Below, piece after piece: positions 32,669-41,634 of a DNA stretch of 64,000 nucleotides. Source of the DNA: Castellaniella caeni NBRC 101664 (GTDB lineage: Bacteria; Pseudomonadota; Gammaproteobacteria; Burkholderiales; Burkholderiaceae_B); assembly GCF_001592225.1 (NCBI RefSeq), contig NZ_BCWN01000009.1, positions 59,687-123,686 of the forward strand, read 5' to 3'. The notes beneath the pieces were generated by a model, which was not told the DNA's origin, did no database searches, and saw only the letters and a program-made list of their open reading frames with translations. The first letter of the stretch is position 1, and each line of letters begins with the position of its first letter. The position numbers were made by a program, and so were the translations under genes.

Positions 32669-33837
32669 CCATGAAGCGCCGCTATCTTCATGCCCACCAA
32701 TGGCCATACGCAGTCAGCACGCTTGAACTGGGTGCCATGGCACAAGCACGCCTGCCGGCATTCGCCTGGGAATACATTGCCGCCGGAGCCGAGGAAGAAA
32801 GCACCCTGCGCGCCAACCAGGCCGCCTTCCAGGCAATCCGGCTGAACGCGCAGCCGCTTGGCGGCGTGGCGGAACCCGCGCTCGCCATCCAGCCACACGA
32901 GCACCGGTGGCACCTGCCGCTCGCCATCAGCCCCACAGGCTACAACGGCCTGCTGCGCAAAAATGCCGATATCCTCCTGGCACAGGCAGCCGCCCAGAAC
33001 CACATTCCATTTACCCTGAGCACCGTCTCGTGCAACAGCCTGGAAGAGGTCGCCGACGCGGCACCCGACGGCGAGCGCTGGTTTCAGCTCTATCCCTTCG
33101 CCGACGAGAACATCACGCACGATCTGCTGCGGCGAGCCGCCACCTGCGGATTCGAGACGCTCCTGGTCACCATCGACGCAGTCACCCTGGGCCACCGGGA
33201 GTGGTATCAACGGGCCTTCAAGAAACCAGGAAAGCTCTTCCTGCGCCACATCCTGGACACCGGCATGCACCCCCGCTGGATGTACCAAACCTTGTGGCCC
33301 TCGGGGCTGCCCGGCCTGGGCAATCTTGCAAAGTACATCGGCGCCGACCAGACCATCCTGGGCGCGCTGGAATTTACCGACTCCTGCTTTCTGAAAACCC
33401 TGGCCTGGGATCACCTGGCCGGGATACGCAAACGCTGGGACGGGCGCCTCTACGTCAAGGGCGTGCTGACCGCAGAGACAGCCATGCGCGCCTGGGGTAT
33501 CGGTGCCGACGGGGTCATCGTTTCCAACCACGGCGGTCGCCAGATCGACGGCGTCCCCGCCACGATCGAAGCGTTACCCAAAATCGCCGCCACCCGGCCA
33601 TCGGGCGGTGACGTCTTGCTCGACAGCGGCATACGACGCGGCAGCGACGTGCTCAAAGCCATCGCGCTGGGCGCAACAGCAGTCATGCTGGGCCGCCCGA
33701 CCCTCTACGGCGTCACCGTCGGCGGCAGCGACGGCGCGGCGCGCGCTTTGCAAATCATCGCTGGCCAATTGAAGGATCTGATGGCGCAGTTGGGCATTGC
33801 GCGGATTGCGGACATCACACCCGCCGTACTCAGGTAA
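32665..33837 (+). CDS. FMN-dependent L-2-hydroxyacid dehydrogenase (LldD family)
   Basis: A 390-residue TIM-barrel flavoenzyme related to L-lactate dehydrogenase, glycolate oxidase and mandelate dehydrogenase. Visible features are FAWEYIAAGAEEESTLRANQ, ISPTGYNGLLRKNADILLA, the QLYPFAD tyrosine, LLVTIDAVTLGHREWYQR, a lysine in RLYVKGVLTAE and the catalytic His/Arg in VSNHGGRQIDGVPATIEALP. It is the last gene of the hut locus and is translationally coupled to the aminotransferase. Substrate unknown; together with the FAD enzyme at 26046 it would cover both stereoisomers of a 2-hydroxyacid. Its 3' end overlaps the convergent helicase gene by 8 bp. Confidence 0.9.
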   Translation: MTMKRRYLHAHQWPYAVSTLELGAMAQARLPAFAWEYIAAGAEEESTLRANQAAFQAIRLNAQPLGGVAEPALAIQPHEHRWHLPLAISPTGYNGLLRKNADILLAQAAAQNHIPFTLSTVSCNSLEEVADAAPDGERWFQLYPFADENITHDLLRRAATCGFETLLVTIDAVTLGHREWYQRAFKKPGKLFLRHILDTGMHPRWMYQTLWPSGLPGLGNLAKYIGADQTILGALEFTDSCFLKTLAWDHLAGIRKRWDGRLYVKGVLTAETAMRAWGIGADGVIVSNHGGRQIDGVPATIEALPKIAATRPSGGDVLLDSGIRRGSDVLKAIALGATAVMLGRPTLYGVTVGGSDGAARALQIIAGQLKDLMAQLGIARIADITPAVLR

Positions 33838-36800
33838 CCGTGCGGCGCCACCTGAGGCATCCGTCCAGGTAGGCCCGGGCGTCGGCAGACAGCCTGCCCA
33901 CCCCAGCCAGCCGGGCCAAATCCTTGATTGGATCTTCGCTGACGTCCAGCTGTTCAGCATGCGCGTCATACAAGGCAGCGATTTCCGCACGAGAGATTTC
34001 GCGGAGGTCCCGATTCAAGCTGTGCCGAAAAGGAATACGGTTGGCCGATGTCCGCGCACTCCAGACAAATGGCACGCCATCTTCCTCGATGACGTCCACA
34101 CCCTGCAAAGAACGCCGAATTCGATCGACGATCCGGCGGCCAGTACGCTGCCAGCCATGCTGCACGGCCAGCTGCCGACACAGCGCTGGTAACGGCAAAG
34201 GCCCTGCCTCACGCACCGTTTCAATCACCAAAGCCCGCAACACGGCATCATATTCAGGCAAAAAGAACAGATCCGGGTTGGGCGCCAGACTGCCCGCCGC
34301 AGCGCGGTAAGGTTGCCCAACATCCATTGCCGACCTCCCCCCTCCGGCGGTGGAAAGCATGTAGCGCGCAAGCATCTCCTCGGCAGTCTCGGACGTGCAT
34401 TCGGGCGCGACGCCAGGCTTTTGTTCAGGCGGGTCTTCACCTGCTGTCGGAGGGCATGGAGCCTCATGGCACGCACCAGCCGCACCAGCCTCCGGCGCCG
34501 CAGCGTCTTCTCCGACAGCATGCACCGTCTGTGAATCGACATTCTCCTCGACCGTACCAGGTTCGGCTGGCGGCTCGATGCGGCTTTGCGCAAGCAAAGC
34601 CTGCAACGCGTCATGCGTGCGCTCGATGGCGGCAGCGGGATTCTTGAACCAATCGGTAGACCAGACGCGCAGAATGGACCAGCCCAGCCCCTCGAGCACC
34701 GCCTGGCGCGTCTTGTCCCGATCTCGTGCCGAAACAGAACTGTGATAAGTTGCGCCATCGCACTCGATCCCAGCCAGGTAAGTTCCCGCTCGATCCGGAT
34801 GCACGACACCCAAGTCGATGCGGTAGCCAGATACACCAATTTGCGTGCGGACTTCCCAGCCATGGCGCTCGATGGCCTGTTTGACGGCCCGTTCGAAGGC
34901 ATTTTCAGCCGGCCCCTGAGAACCGGTGTCCTGGGAAATCAGTGCGAGCGCCCCGCGATCGGCATAATCAAGAAACCCCTTGAGATGCCGAACGCCCATG
35001 GCCTTGGTGCGGCCCAGGTCGATCTGATCGGCCCGCAAGGACGAGAATACGTGCAGCTCACGCCGTGCCCGGGTGACTGCCACATTGAGGCGCTTTTCAC
35101 CGCCTTCACCATTCAGCGCCCCGAAGGCCATGGAAAGCTTGCCAGCCGCATCGCTGCCATAGGTGATGGAAAACAGCATGACATCGCGCTCGTCGCCCTG
35201 AATGTTTTCCAGGTTCTTGACGATCACGGGTTCCTCTCTGGCATCCTCGAAGAACCATTCGAGGCGCCTGTCCGCGCGCCGGGCCTCGTCCAGCAGATCG
35301 AGGATCAGGCCCTGCTGCTCAATATTGAACGTGATGACGCCCAAAGTTTGGCGGGCTGCCTCGGGCAATGCCAGCCATTGCTCCAGGCGCCGCACAATGA
35401 AACGCACGATGGCGCGTGCCTCGACCACATTGGTGCGGCTTCCTCCCCGATCGTAGACCCCCTCAATCGCATGCAAGCGCACCGCGCCAGACTCTGTGCT
35501 CGGCGAGGGAAACGTCACCAGACGGCCGTCGTAATAGTTCCAGTTGGAGAAAGCAATCAGCGACTCATCCCGACTTCTGTAATGCCAGTTGAGCTGCTGG
35601 GCAGGAATGCCGGCGCCCACCACTTCGTCGAGAATGGATGCCAAATCGCGCTCCATTTCAGGCACATCTTCCTGCTCATCCGCGCGACCGAAGAAGTTGG
35701 TGGGCGGCAATTGCTTGGGATCACCCACGATGATGGCCTGACGGCCCCTGGCAATGGCGCCCACCGCATCCCACGTAGTGATCTGCGAGGCCTCATCGAA
35801 AATGACCACGTCAAACGGCGCCTGATCAGGCGGCAAATAATGGGCCACGGACAACGGCGACATCAGGACACAAGGCGCCAGGCGGGTGAAATGCTCCGGC
35901 ATGGCCGAAATGAGACTGCGCAAGGGCAGGCTGGGGCGCTGCAGCCCCAATTGGTGCCGCAAAATGCCCAGTTCAGAGTTTCTGGCCACACCATCCTTGC
36001 GCGGCAAACCATGTTGAATCCGCCGCAGCACCTCGCCAGCAGCCAATTGGTTCGCCTGGTCAACCAGCGCGCGAAACTGCTGGATCGTATCTTCATGCGA
36101 CCATTGAGAAAACTCACGCAAGCAGGAATCAGCATCCATGGCCAGCGGCAGCCACCAGGCGGCATAGGCACGCTCAAAGGCTTCCGTGGCCGGAACCATC
36201 AGCGCCTGCGCCTGTAACGCATCCGCCAGCGCGCCTATGCCGGATAGGCGCGCCTGATCCCGCACATGAACCCAATGCGTCCAGTTGGCGATTGACTCGC
36301 GTGATTGCACGAGAAGATCAAGCTGCGATTGCAGTGCGGACAAATCGAAGGCATCAGCACGGCCACCCGCCTGCGCGATGAAATCGGCCGCGGCCTGCTG
36401 CCACTGCCGATACACACCCAGAAACTGGGTCAGCAACTCGCGAATATCATCAGCCTGGCGCCCGGCCAAGGCACGAAGTGCCCGAGCCCAGCGATCAGCA
36501 TCCTCGACATGGGCTTCCAGGCTCGTCGCCGACTGGACGAATGCGTCAGCCTGAACCATCCAGGCCCGTACATCGCCTTCATCGCTCTCCAAGCCTGCAA
36601 ACACAGGGCACCCGACCAGAGGGGTTGCCTGTATCTGCGTTTCATGACCGACGATCTGCTGCAAAATCGAAATATCCCGCGCCGGATCGGCTGTCCCGGA
36701 TCTTGCATACGTCTGCAAGAGTCGGCGTACCCCCGATTTGGCAAGCGCACGGGCAGGCCACCACTTGACCTGAGCCTCCCGCCAGGAAGCATCCAATTTT

Positions 36801-39745
36801 TCTACGTCAGACAGTTTCAACTTCCCAGCTGGATACTGCGCGGCCAGTTGTGACTGCAGCGATCGCAAGGCGGCAAGCTGCTCGACCAGCGCATCAGCGC
36901 TGCGCCGTACCCCCGCGCAATCCTGGCCAAGCACCCAGCTGACGTCTTGCTCCAGCGCGCTCGCCCGGGCCAAAGCAGACAGTGCGGCCAAACGCTGGGG
37001 GCGTCCAGCAGGGTCTGCGACCAAACCTAAAGCCCGGTTCAATTCCGCAGCCAATTGCGCAAGCCGGGACGATTGATCCAGCAATTCACGTGCCACCCGC
37101 AGCAGCGCGGCCTGCCAGGCAAAAGACCATTCATCCTTCTCGATCAGCGCCAATGCTGGACGCTCGCCGACCACGTCATATGCTCGCTGCAAGTCGCCTG
37201 CCAGCTGGTGTAAGCGCAAATAGCTTTGAGCATCATGCGCGTCACGGCCTGCAAATTGCAGCTCGATCCCACACGGCCCGGCAGCCACCTTGCCAATTGC
37301 CTGATATACGCTGAAGCCTTGCGTCCCAGGTCGATGCAAGGCCTGTACGTATCCATTGAGCCGATCCTTGTCCTGTGCAAGCGTCCCAGTCACCTGATCC
37401 CACAACGAGGCATTGTTGACGGTGACTCGATCCCAGCTGCGACCCAACTGATCCAGCACCGATTTGCGATCGGCCTTGCTTGAATGCAGCTCGAGCACGG
37501 CGTCCGCCAAGCCATGCGCTGCCAGACGGCGGTATACGACATCCAGCGCCGCAGATTTTTCAGCCACAAACAAGACAGTTTTCCCAACAGCGAGACACTG
37601 CGAAATGATGTTGGCAATCGTCTGGCTTTTGCCTGTGCCGGGCGGACCAATCAAGACGAAATCCCGGCCCTCCTGGGCAGCCAGCACCGCTGCCAGCTGA
37701 GACGAATCGGCGGGCAGCAGCGTGTAGAGGTTCTTAGGTGAAAACCGCCGATCGACGTCATCGGCCTGTGGCAGGCCGGGATCGTCCGGTGCCAAAAACG
37801 GTTGCGATGGATTATCGATCAAATGCCGAACCAGACGACTTTGACGCAGACTGTCCGTACGATCGACCAAGTCTTTCCACATGAGAAACTTGGCAAAGGA
37901 AAACGTTGACAAGGCCAGTTCTTCGACGACCTCAAAGCCCGGCACATCACGCACCCTCTGGCGCAAAATCGCGAAAATGCGCGGCAAATCGTAACCACTG
38001 GCATCCCGCGGCAAGTCACCCTCAAGCTCGGGCACCTGCAAAGCAAAATCCCTTTTCAGGAACTCCAGCAAAGTTGCATTGAAGCGCACGTCATCTTCAT
38101 GATGCTCCAGCACGAAGTCCGACGTGGCGGATCGCCGACTCAGTTTGACGGGGATCAACAACAGTGGGGCTCGATAACTGCGCGTGTCCTCCGGCGTTTT
38201 TTTCCAGCTCAAGAAGCCCGCCGCCAAAAACAAAGTATTCGCGCCCCCTTCTTGCAAGTCGCTCTTGGCACGGCGAAAGAGCTCCAGCAAGCGGCCATTC
38301 ATCTCTTTCAGTCCCAAGGGGACGGCCACTTGCTTGCGCTCAAAGGCATCCCGGGCCACATCCGCCCAGACCGCCTTGCGGCTGGCGGCCAACTGATCCC
38401 GATCGCCGATCGGGTCCTCATCCAACAATGACAGCGCCTTGAAACGAGTGCCCGCCGCCAAGCGATCTTCAAGCAAAGAGACGTCAGGGCAGACGAACGG
38501 CAGCGTCTGCTTGCTGTCACGGAAATTCAGCAGACGGTTACGCAGGGACAAGTCAAGCAGTTTCCGCTGCCAGCGAGCGATCCGGTCGTCCGGCGTCTGG
38601 GGCGCGACGTCGATCTGATCGTTGGGCAGACTCCCCGCCCCCAAAGGGCTGGGCAAGGCAGCGGCCTCGGGGATCGATGTGGCATCAGACCGCAGCCCCG
38701 CGTCCGCCACTTGGTGGCTGGCCAGCGGCCTCACCCTCGCCGCCCTGGCCCGGCCGATATCCACGGCCAGCGCAAACGTGTGCTCATTGGCTTCAACCGT
38801 GTGCTCGACAGCTTGCTCGAAGGCCGTTTCAAAGGCAACGGCAGGCCGCCTGGTCAGCAGTGTGGTCTCGAGCACCACCAACTCGCGCGCAGCAATCGCC
38901 TTGCGTACGGCCATCACATCGCGTTCTTCGACTGACCCGAAATCTCGTTGGACGAGCCACACACCCGCCCAGGCATGCCCTTTGGAAAAGAGCACGACAG
39001 AATTGAGCCCCGCCGCTTCAAGGCAGGCAGCCAGCAACAAGGATGCATCCAGGCATGTGGCCAGACCTTCGGAGCGTATGCGTTCGGGGCTGCGAACCTT
39101 TTGGCCGCGCTGCTCAAACGAGGCCGGCGGCACCGCGTAGCTGAGCCCCAGCGCTGTCAACGCGGACCAGATGGCGCCTGCCAACATCCACGACCGTGCG
39201 GGATCCCCGGATTGATAACCATCCAATGCCCCATCGTGTCCGGCAGCCTCAAGACGCCGCGAGGCATCCTTGATAACCGCGGCAACCACCGCGTCGTTGG
39301 GCCACACAAAGGCTGCCAGCAGGTGCGGCATCTCGGCAATACCGCCCCACTGGTCTTTGGCCAGCAGGTCAATTGTCCGGACTTCACGCTGCAACACGCC
39401 CTGTGCATCCGACAGCTCAAGAACCAGCTCGCCTTTCTCAGCCTCATTGAGCCCCCGAAGCAAATCCATGTCGAATTGAGTTTCGAGGTCGGGAATGGCG
39501 ATTTGCGTCCCTGGCAACACCTGATCCAGCACCCAGGATTTTTCACGAATGAGCGAGGGACGACACGACAGCTGCAGGGTCAGGTGCTCGCATATGGTCG
39601 ACCCGGTGTAGGTCAGCAGCAGCCGCCTGAGCACCGACACACCATTCTGAGCAGAAGCAAAATTGACACTCGCCGCCACAGCGAGATCAACCACGAACGC
39701 CTGTACCGCCGACGCGTCTTCAACCTCAAGCACTGAATCCGACAT
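33830..39745 (-). CDS. Giant SF1 helicase-nuclease with DUF4011 and DUF3320 domains
   Basis: A 1971-residue protein. The N-terminal part (to about 350) contains a transglutaminase-like stretch, LATCLDASLLLAACLEAAGL and SKGHAWAGVWLVQ. The DUF4011 mark KLLDLSLRNRLLNFRDSKQT lies near 400. A UvrD/RecD-like helicase follows: Walker A LIGPPGTGKSQTIANI near 700, Walker B VVIFDEASQITTWDAVGA near 1315, then GDPKQLPPTNFF and RLNVAVTRARRELHVF. Near 1640 is a Vsr-like PD-(D/E)xK nuclease with YRIDLGVVHP and GIECDGATYHSSVSARDRD. DUF3320 is C-terminal. The start has GAGGAAG upstream. Base composition looks less GC-rich than neighbours (not measured). Relatives occur in defence islands; an anti-phage role is inferred. 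Confidence 0.9.
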   Translation of the reverse strand: MSDSVLEVEDASAVQAFVVDLAVAASVNFASAQNGVSVLRRLLLTYTGSTICEHLTLQLSCRPSLIREKSWVLDQVLPGTQIAIPDLETQFDMDLLRGLNEAEKGELVLELSDAQGVLQREVRTIDLLAKDQWGGIAEMPHLLAAFVWPNDAVVAAVIKDASRRLEAAGHDGALDGYQSGDPARSWMLAGAIWSALTALGLSYAVPPASFEQRGQKVRSPERIRSEGLATCLDASLLLAACLEAAGLNSVVLFSKGHAWAGVWLVQRDFGSVEERDVMAVRKAIAARELVVLETTLLTRRPAVAFETAFEQAVEHTVEANEHTFALAVDIGRARAARVRPLASHQVADAGLRSDATSIPEAAALPSPLGAGSLPNDQIDVAPQTPDDRIARWQRKLLDLSLRNRLLNFRDSKQTLPFVCPDVSLLEDRLAAGTRFKALSLLDEDPIGDRDQLAASRKAVWADVARDAFERKQVAVPLGLKEMNGRLLELFRRAKSDLQEGGANTLFLAAGFLSWKKTPEDTRSYRAPLLLIPVKLSRRSATSDFVLEHHEDDVRFNATLLEFLKRDFALQVPELEGDLPRDASGYDLPRIFAILRQRVRDVPGFEVVEELALSTFSFAKFLMWKDLVDRTDSLRQSRLVRHLIDNPSQPFLAPDDPGLPQADDVDRRFSPKNLYTLLPADSSQLAAVLAAQEGRDFVLIGPPGTGKSQTIANIISQCLAVGKTVLFVAEKSAALDVVYRRLAAHGLADAVLELHSSKADRKSVLDQLGRSWDRVTVNNASLWDQVTGTLAQDKDRLNGYVQALHRPGTQGFSVYQAIGKVAAGPCGIELQFAGRDAHDAQSYLRLHQLAGDLQRAYDVVGERPALALIEKDEWSFAWQAALLRVARELLDQSSRLAQLAAELNRALGLVADPAGRPQRLAALSALARASALEQDVSWVLGQDCAGVRRSADALVEQLAALRSLQSQLAAQYPAGKLKLSDVEKLDASWREAQVKWWPARALAKSGVRRLLQTYARSGTADPARDISILQQIVGHETQIQATPLVGCPVFAGLESDEGDVRAWMVQADAFVQSATSLEAHVEDADRWARALRALAGRQADDIRELLTQFLGVYRQWQQAAADFIAQAGGRADAFDLSALQSQLDLLVQSRESIANWTHWVHVRDQARLSGIGALADALQAQALMVPATEAFERAYAAWWLPLAMDADSCLREFSQWSHEDTIQQFRALVDQANQLAAGEVLRRIQHGLPRKDGVARNSELGILRHQLGLQRPSLPLRSLISAMPEHFTRLAPCVLMSPLSVAHYLPPDQAPFDVVIFDEASQITTWDAVGAIARGRQAIIVGDPKQLPPTNFFGRADEQEDVPEMERDLASILDEVVGAGIPAQQLNWHYRSRDESLIAFSNWNYYDGRLVTFPSPSTESGAVRLHAIEGVYDRGGSRTNVVEARAIVRFIVRRLEQWLALPEAARQTLGVITFNIEQQGLILDLLDEARRADRRLEWFFEDAREEPVIVKNLENIQGDERDVMLFSITYGSDAAGKLSMAFGALNGEGGEKRLNVAVTRARRELHVFSSLRADQIDLGRTKAMGVRHLKGFLDYADRGALALISQDTGSQGPAENAFERAVKQAIERHGWEVRTQIGVSGYRIDLGVVHPDRAGTYLAGIECDGATYHSSVSARDRDKTRQAVLEGLGWSILRVWSTDWFKNPAAAIERTHDALQALLAQSRIEPPAEPGTVEENVDSQTVHAVGEDAAAPEAGAAGACHEAPCPPTAGEDPPEQKPGVAPECTSETAEEMLARYMLSTAGGGRSAMDVGQPYRAAAGSLAPNPDLFFLPEYDAVLRALVIETVREAGPLPLPALCRQLAVQHGWQRTGRRIVDRIRRSLQGVDVIEEDGVPFVWSARTSANRIPFRHSLNRDLREISRAEIAALYDAHAEQLDVSEDPIKDLARLAGVGRLSADARAYLDGCLRWRRTVT

Positions 39746-39900
39746 TTTTTCTTCCTCTCAGTGCACGCGCCGGAGCCAAGCCGTCCGCTGCAGCGCACAC
39801 GTCGGCAAGCCCACGTTGCGCCAAGAAGCGCCACGAGACTTGCTACAAAAATTTTGAACGAGTGACCAAAGATAGCAGATTTGCCACCACGAAGGCGCCC

Positions 39901-40404
39901 TCAGTCACCCGTTGGTGCCGCGGGCGGCTGATCCGGCGAAGCAGATGCAGGCGACACTGCGGGCTTGACCGTGTCCGGCAGCGACACGGCGTACTTGCCC
40001 CCCGCCACGAAATTGGCGGCCTGCATTTCCGCGCGGCAGGTGGAATTGCCGAAGAACACCACCTTGCCGTCCCTGGAAACGAGGACGGCGTCTTCGGTGA
40101 CCGAGTACACGCCAGCGTACTGGTAGCAGACAAAACCCTGCAGATTGCCCGATTTTTCCTTGGGCGGCACCGCCATCTGTTCGAGTACGGGGGCCACGTC
40201 CTGGCCCACGTTGAGCGCATTGAGCACCTCGCGGGCATGCTTGGCGTCGGCCGAGCCCATCGAGTTGCTGATCGAGGTCTTGGCCACGTCGTAGCCCGCC
40301 TGCGCCAGCTGCCCGGCGGCCACCGCCGTGCAGCCGGACACGACAGCCGCCACCGCAGCCATACCGATTGCTGCGCCATAGCGCAGCCACTGCCTGTCTA
40401 CCAC
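39901..40404 (-). CDS. Small predicted lipoprotein, function unknown
   Basis: A 167-residue protein with an N-terminal lipoprotein signal: a GTG start at 40404, WLRYGAAIGMAAVAAVVSGC with the lipobox VSGC, then about 130 mature residues ending in a Pro/Ala-rich tail (SPASASPDQPPAAPTGD). AGAGAG lies seven bases before the GTG. An earlier ATG at 40485 would place the nrdB terminator inside the gene, so it is rejected. Two cysteines (VCYQYAG and NSTCRAEM) could form a disulphide. No family recognised. Confidence 0.7.
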   Translation of the reverse strand: MVDRQWLRYGAAIGMAAVAAVVSGCTAVAAGQLAQAGYDVAKTSISNSMGSADAKHAREVLNALNVGQDVAPVLEQMAVPPKEKSGNLQGFVCYQYAGVYSVTEDAVLVSRDGKVVFFGNSTCRAEMQAANFVAGGKYAVSLPDTVKPAVSPASASPDQPPAAPTGD

Positions 40405-40445
40405 TTGCGTTCTCTCTGAAGAAATCGGGCGAAAACCGTGCACCC

Positions 40446-40482
40446 AAAAAAACTGTCGAACCGACAATATCCGGTTCGACAG
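40446..40482 (-). terminator. Intrinsic terminator of the nrdAB operon
   Basis: On the minus strand a perfect 11-bp stem, CTGTCGAACCG and its complement CGGTTCGACAG, with an eight-base loop, is followed directly by seven T residues. It begins 28 bases after the nrdB stop. Confidence 0.88.
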
Positions 40483-40510
40483 CATAGTAAATCAGAGACG
40501 TCCGAAGTGC

Positions 40511-41608
40511 TTAGAACTCATCGTCGAAGACGACGCCTTCGTCGGTGCGGCGCATGACCCCCACCTTATAGGCGGCGATGTCCTGCTCTTGCGGCGAGGC
40601 CTGCGTCTTGCTGATGTTGAGCCACTTTTCCATGTACTTGAGCGGATTGGCCTGCGGGAAGACGTAGCGGCTGGTCTCGATGCCCAGGGTGTTGAAGACG
40701 TCTTTGGCGCAATAGAGCGTCCAGGCGGCCAGGCGGTCGGCGTTCATGCCCACGAGCTCGCGGCCCTCGGAAAACAGGTATTGGATCCAGGCAAGCTCGC
40801 TATCGACGACCTCGGCGATCAGCTGCTCGATGTCGTCGCGACACTGGGCAAAGGCCGCGCGCCCGCGCTCGGTGCGCAATTCGTTGCGCAGCACCGCGCG
40901 GTCGAGCTCGGCGTGGATTTCGAGTTCGTCTTGCGCGATTTTCTGGATGGCCTTGCCAATGGGCTGAAACATGCCGGTATCGCAGATGGCGAAGGTGACG
41001 GCAAACGAGGCCATGAACTGGATGCGCTCCATGCAAAAAAGCGCCACCACCATCATGAAGACCGTGTTGTAGGTTTGCTGGTCGTTGTCCAGTTCGCCCA
41101 GTGCGTAGCGGTGCGAGGCCTTGAAACCGTCGTCAAAGGCCTTGACGACACGCGACAGACGGGCGTGGGCCTGCTCGACGCTGAGGATCTCGTCGATGAT
41201 GGCCGAGGGGTCGTCAAAGGAATTGCGCACGATCTCGGAATACGTGGCGGCGTGCACCACCTCGTTGTCGGAAATGCGCTGCCAGGCCGCCCAGAGCTCG
41301 GACGAGGTGATGAACGGGGCGAGCACCGGCGCGATGGCGCGCGAAGCCACGCTGTCGGCTTCCCACTGCCAGGCGAGCGTCTTGACCATCATGTCGTAGG
41401 TGGCGCGCGGGCAGCTTTTGAAGTCGGCGTTGCAGGAAGAATAGTCGAACTCGTTTTCGTCCCAATCGAGCGACTTCTGTGTCTTGTACAGCGCCCAGAT
41501 GTCGGGATAGTGGCGATTGATGGTGTCGAACAGGCCCTGCTTCTCGCCCAGGAACAGCAAGGGCTTGGCGTAATCCTGCTTCTGATAGTTGAATACGTTG
41601 TCGGACAT
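40511..41608 (-). CDS. nrdB: Ribonucleoside-diphosphate reductase, beta subunit
   Basis: Radical-generating R2 subunit of class I ribonucleotide reductase, 365 residues. The segment SDNEVVHAATYSEIV contains a glutamate and histidine ligand and the radical tyrosine in the usual E-x-x-H-x3-Y spacing; CMERIQFMASF gives a third glutamate ligand. The second histidine region reads AQDELEIHAELD, where the usual E-x-x-H spacing is not exact. The C-terminal GVVFDDEF is the acidic tail that docks on the alpha subunit. It follows nrdA by 26 bp. Confidence 0.96.
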   Translation of the reverse strand: MSDNVFNYQKQDYAKPLLFLGEKQGLFDTINRHYPDIWALYKTQKSLDWDENEFDYSSCNADFKSCPRATYDMMVKTLAWQWEADSVASRAIAPVLAPFITSSELWAAWQRISDNEVVHAATYSEIVRNSFDDPSAIIDEILSVEQAHARLSRVVKAFDDGFKASHRYALGELDNDQQTYNTVFMMVVALFCMERIQFMASFAVTFAICDTGMFQPIGKAIQKIAQDELEIHAELDRAVLRNELRTERGRAAFAQCRDDIEQLIAEVVDSELAWIQYLFSEGRELVGMNADRLAAWTLYCAKDVFNTLGIETSRYVFPQANPLKYMEKWLNISKTQASPQEQDIAAYKVGVMRRTDEGVVFDDEF

Positions 41609-41634
41609 GGTGTGCGTTCTTGATGTCGTGAGGG

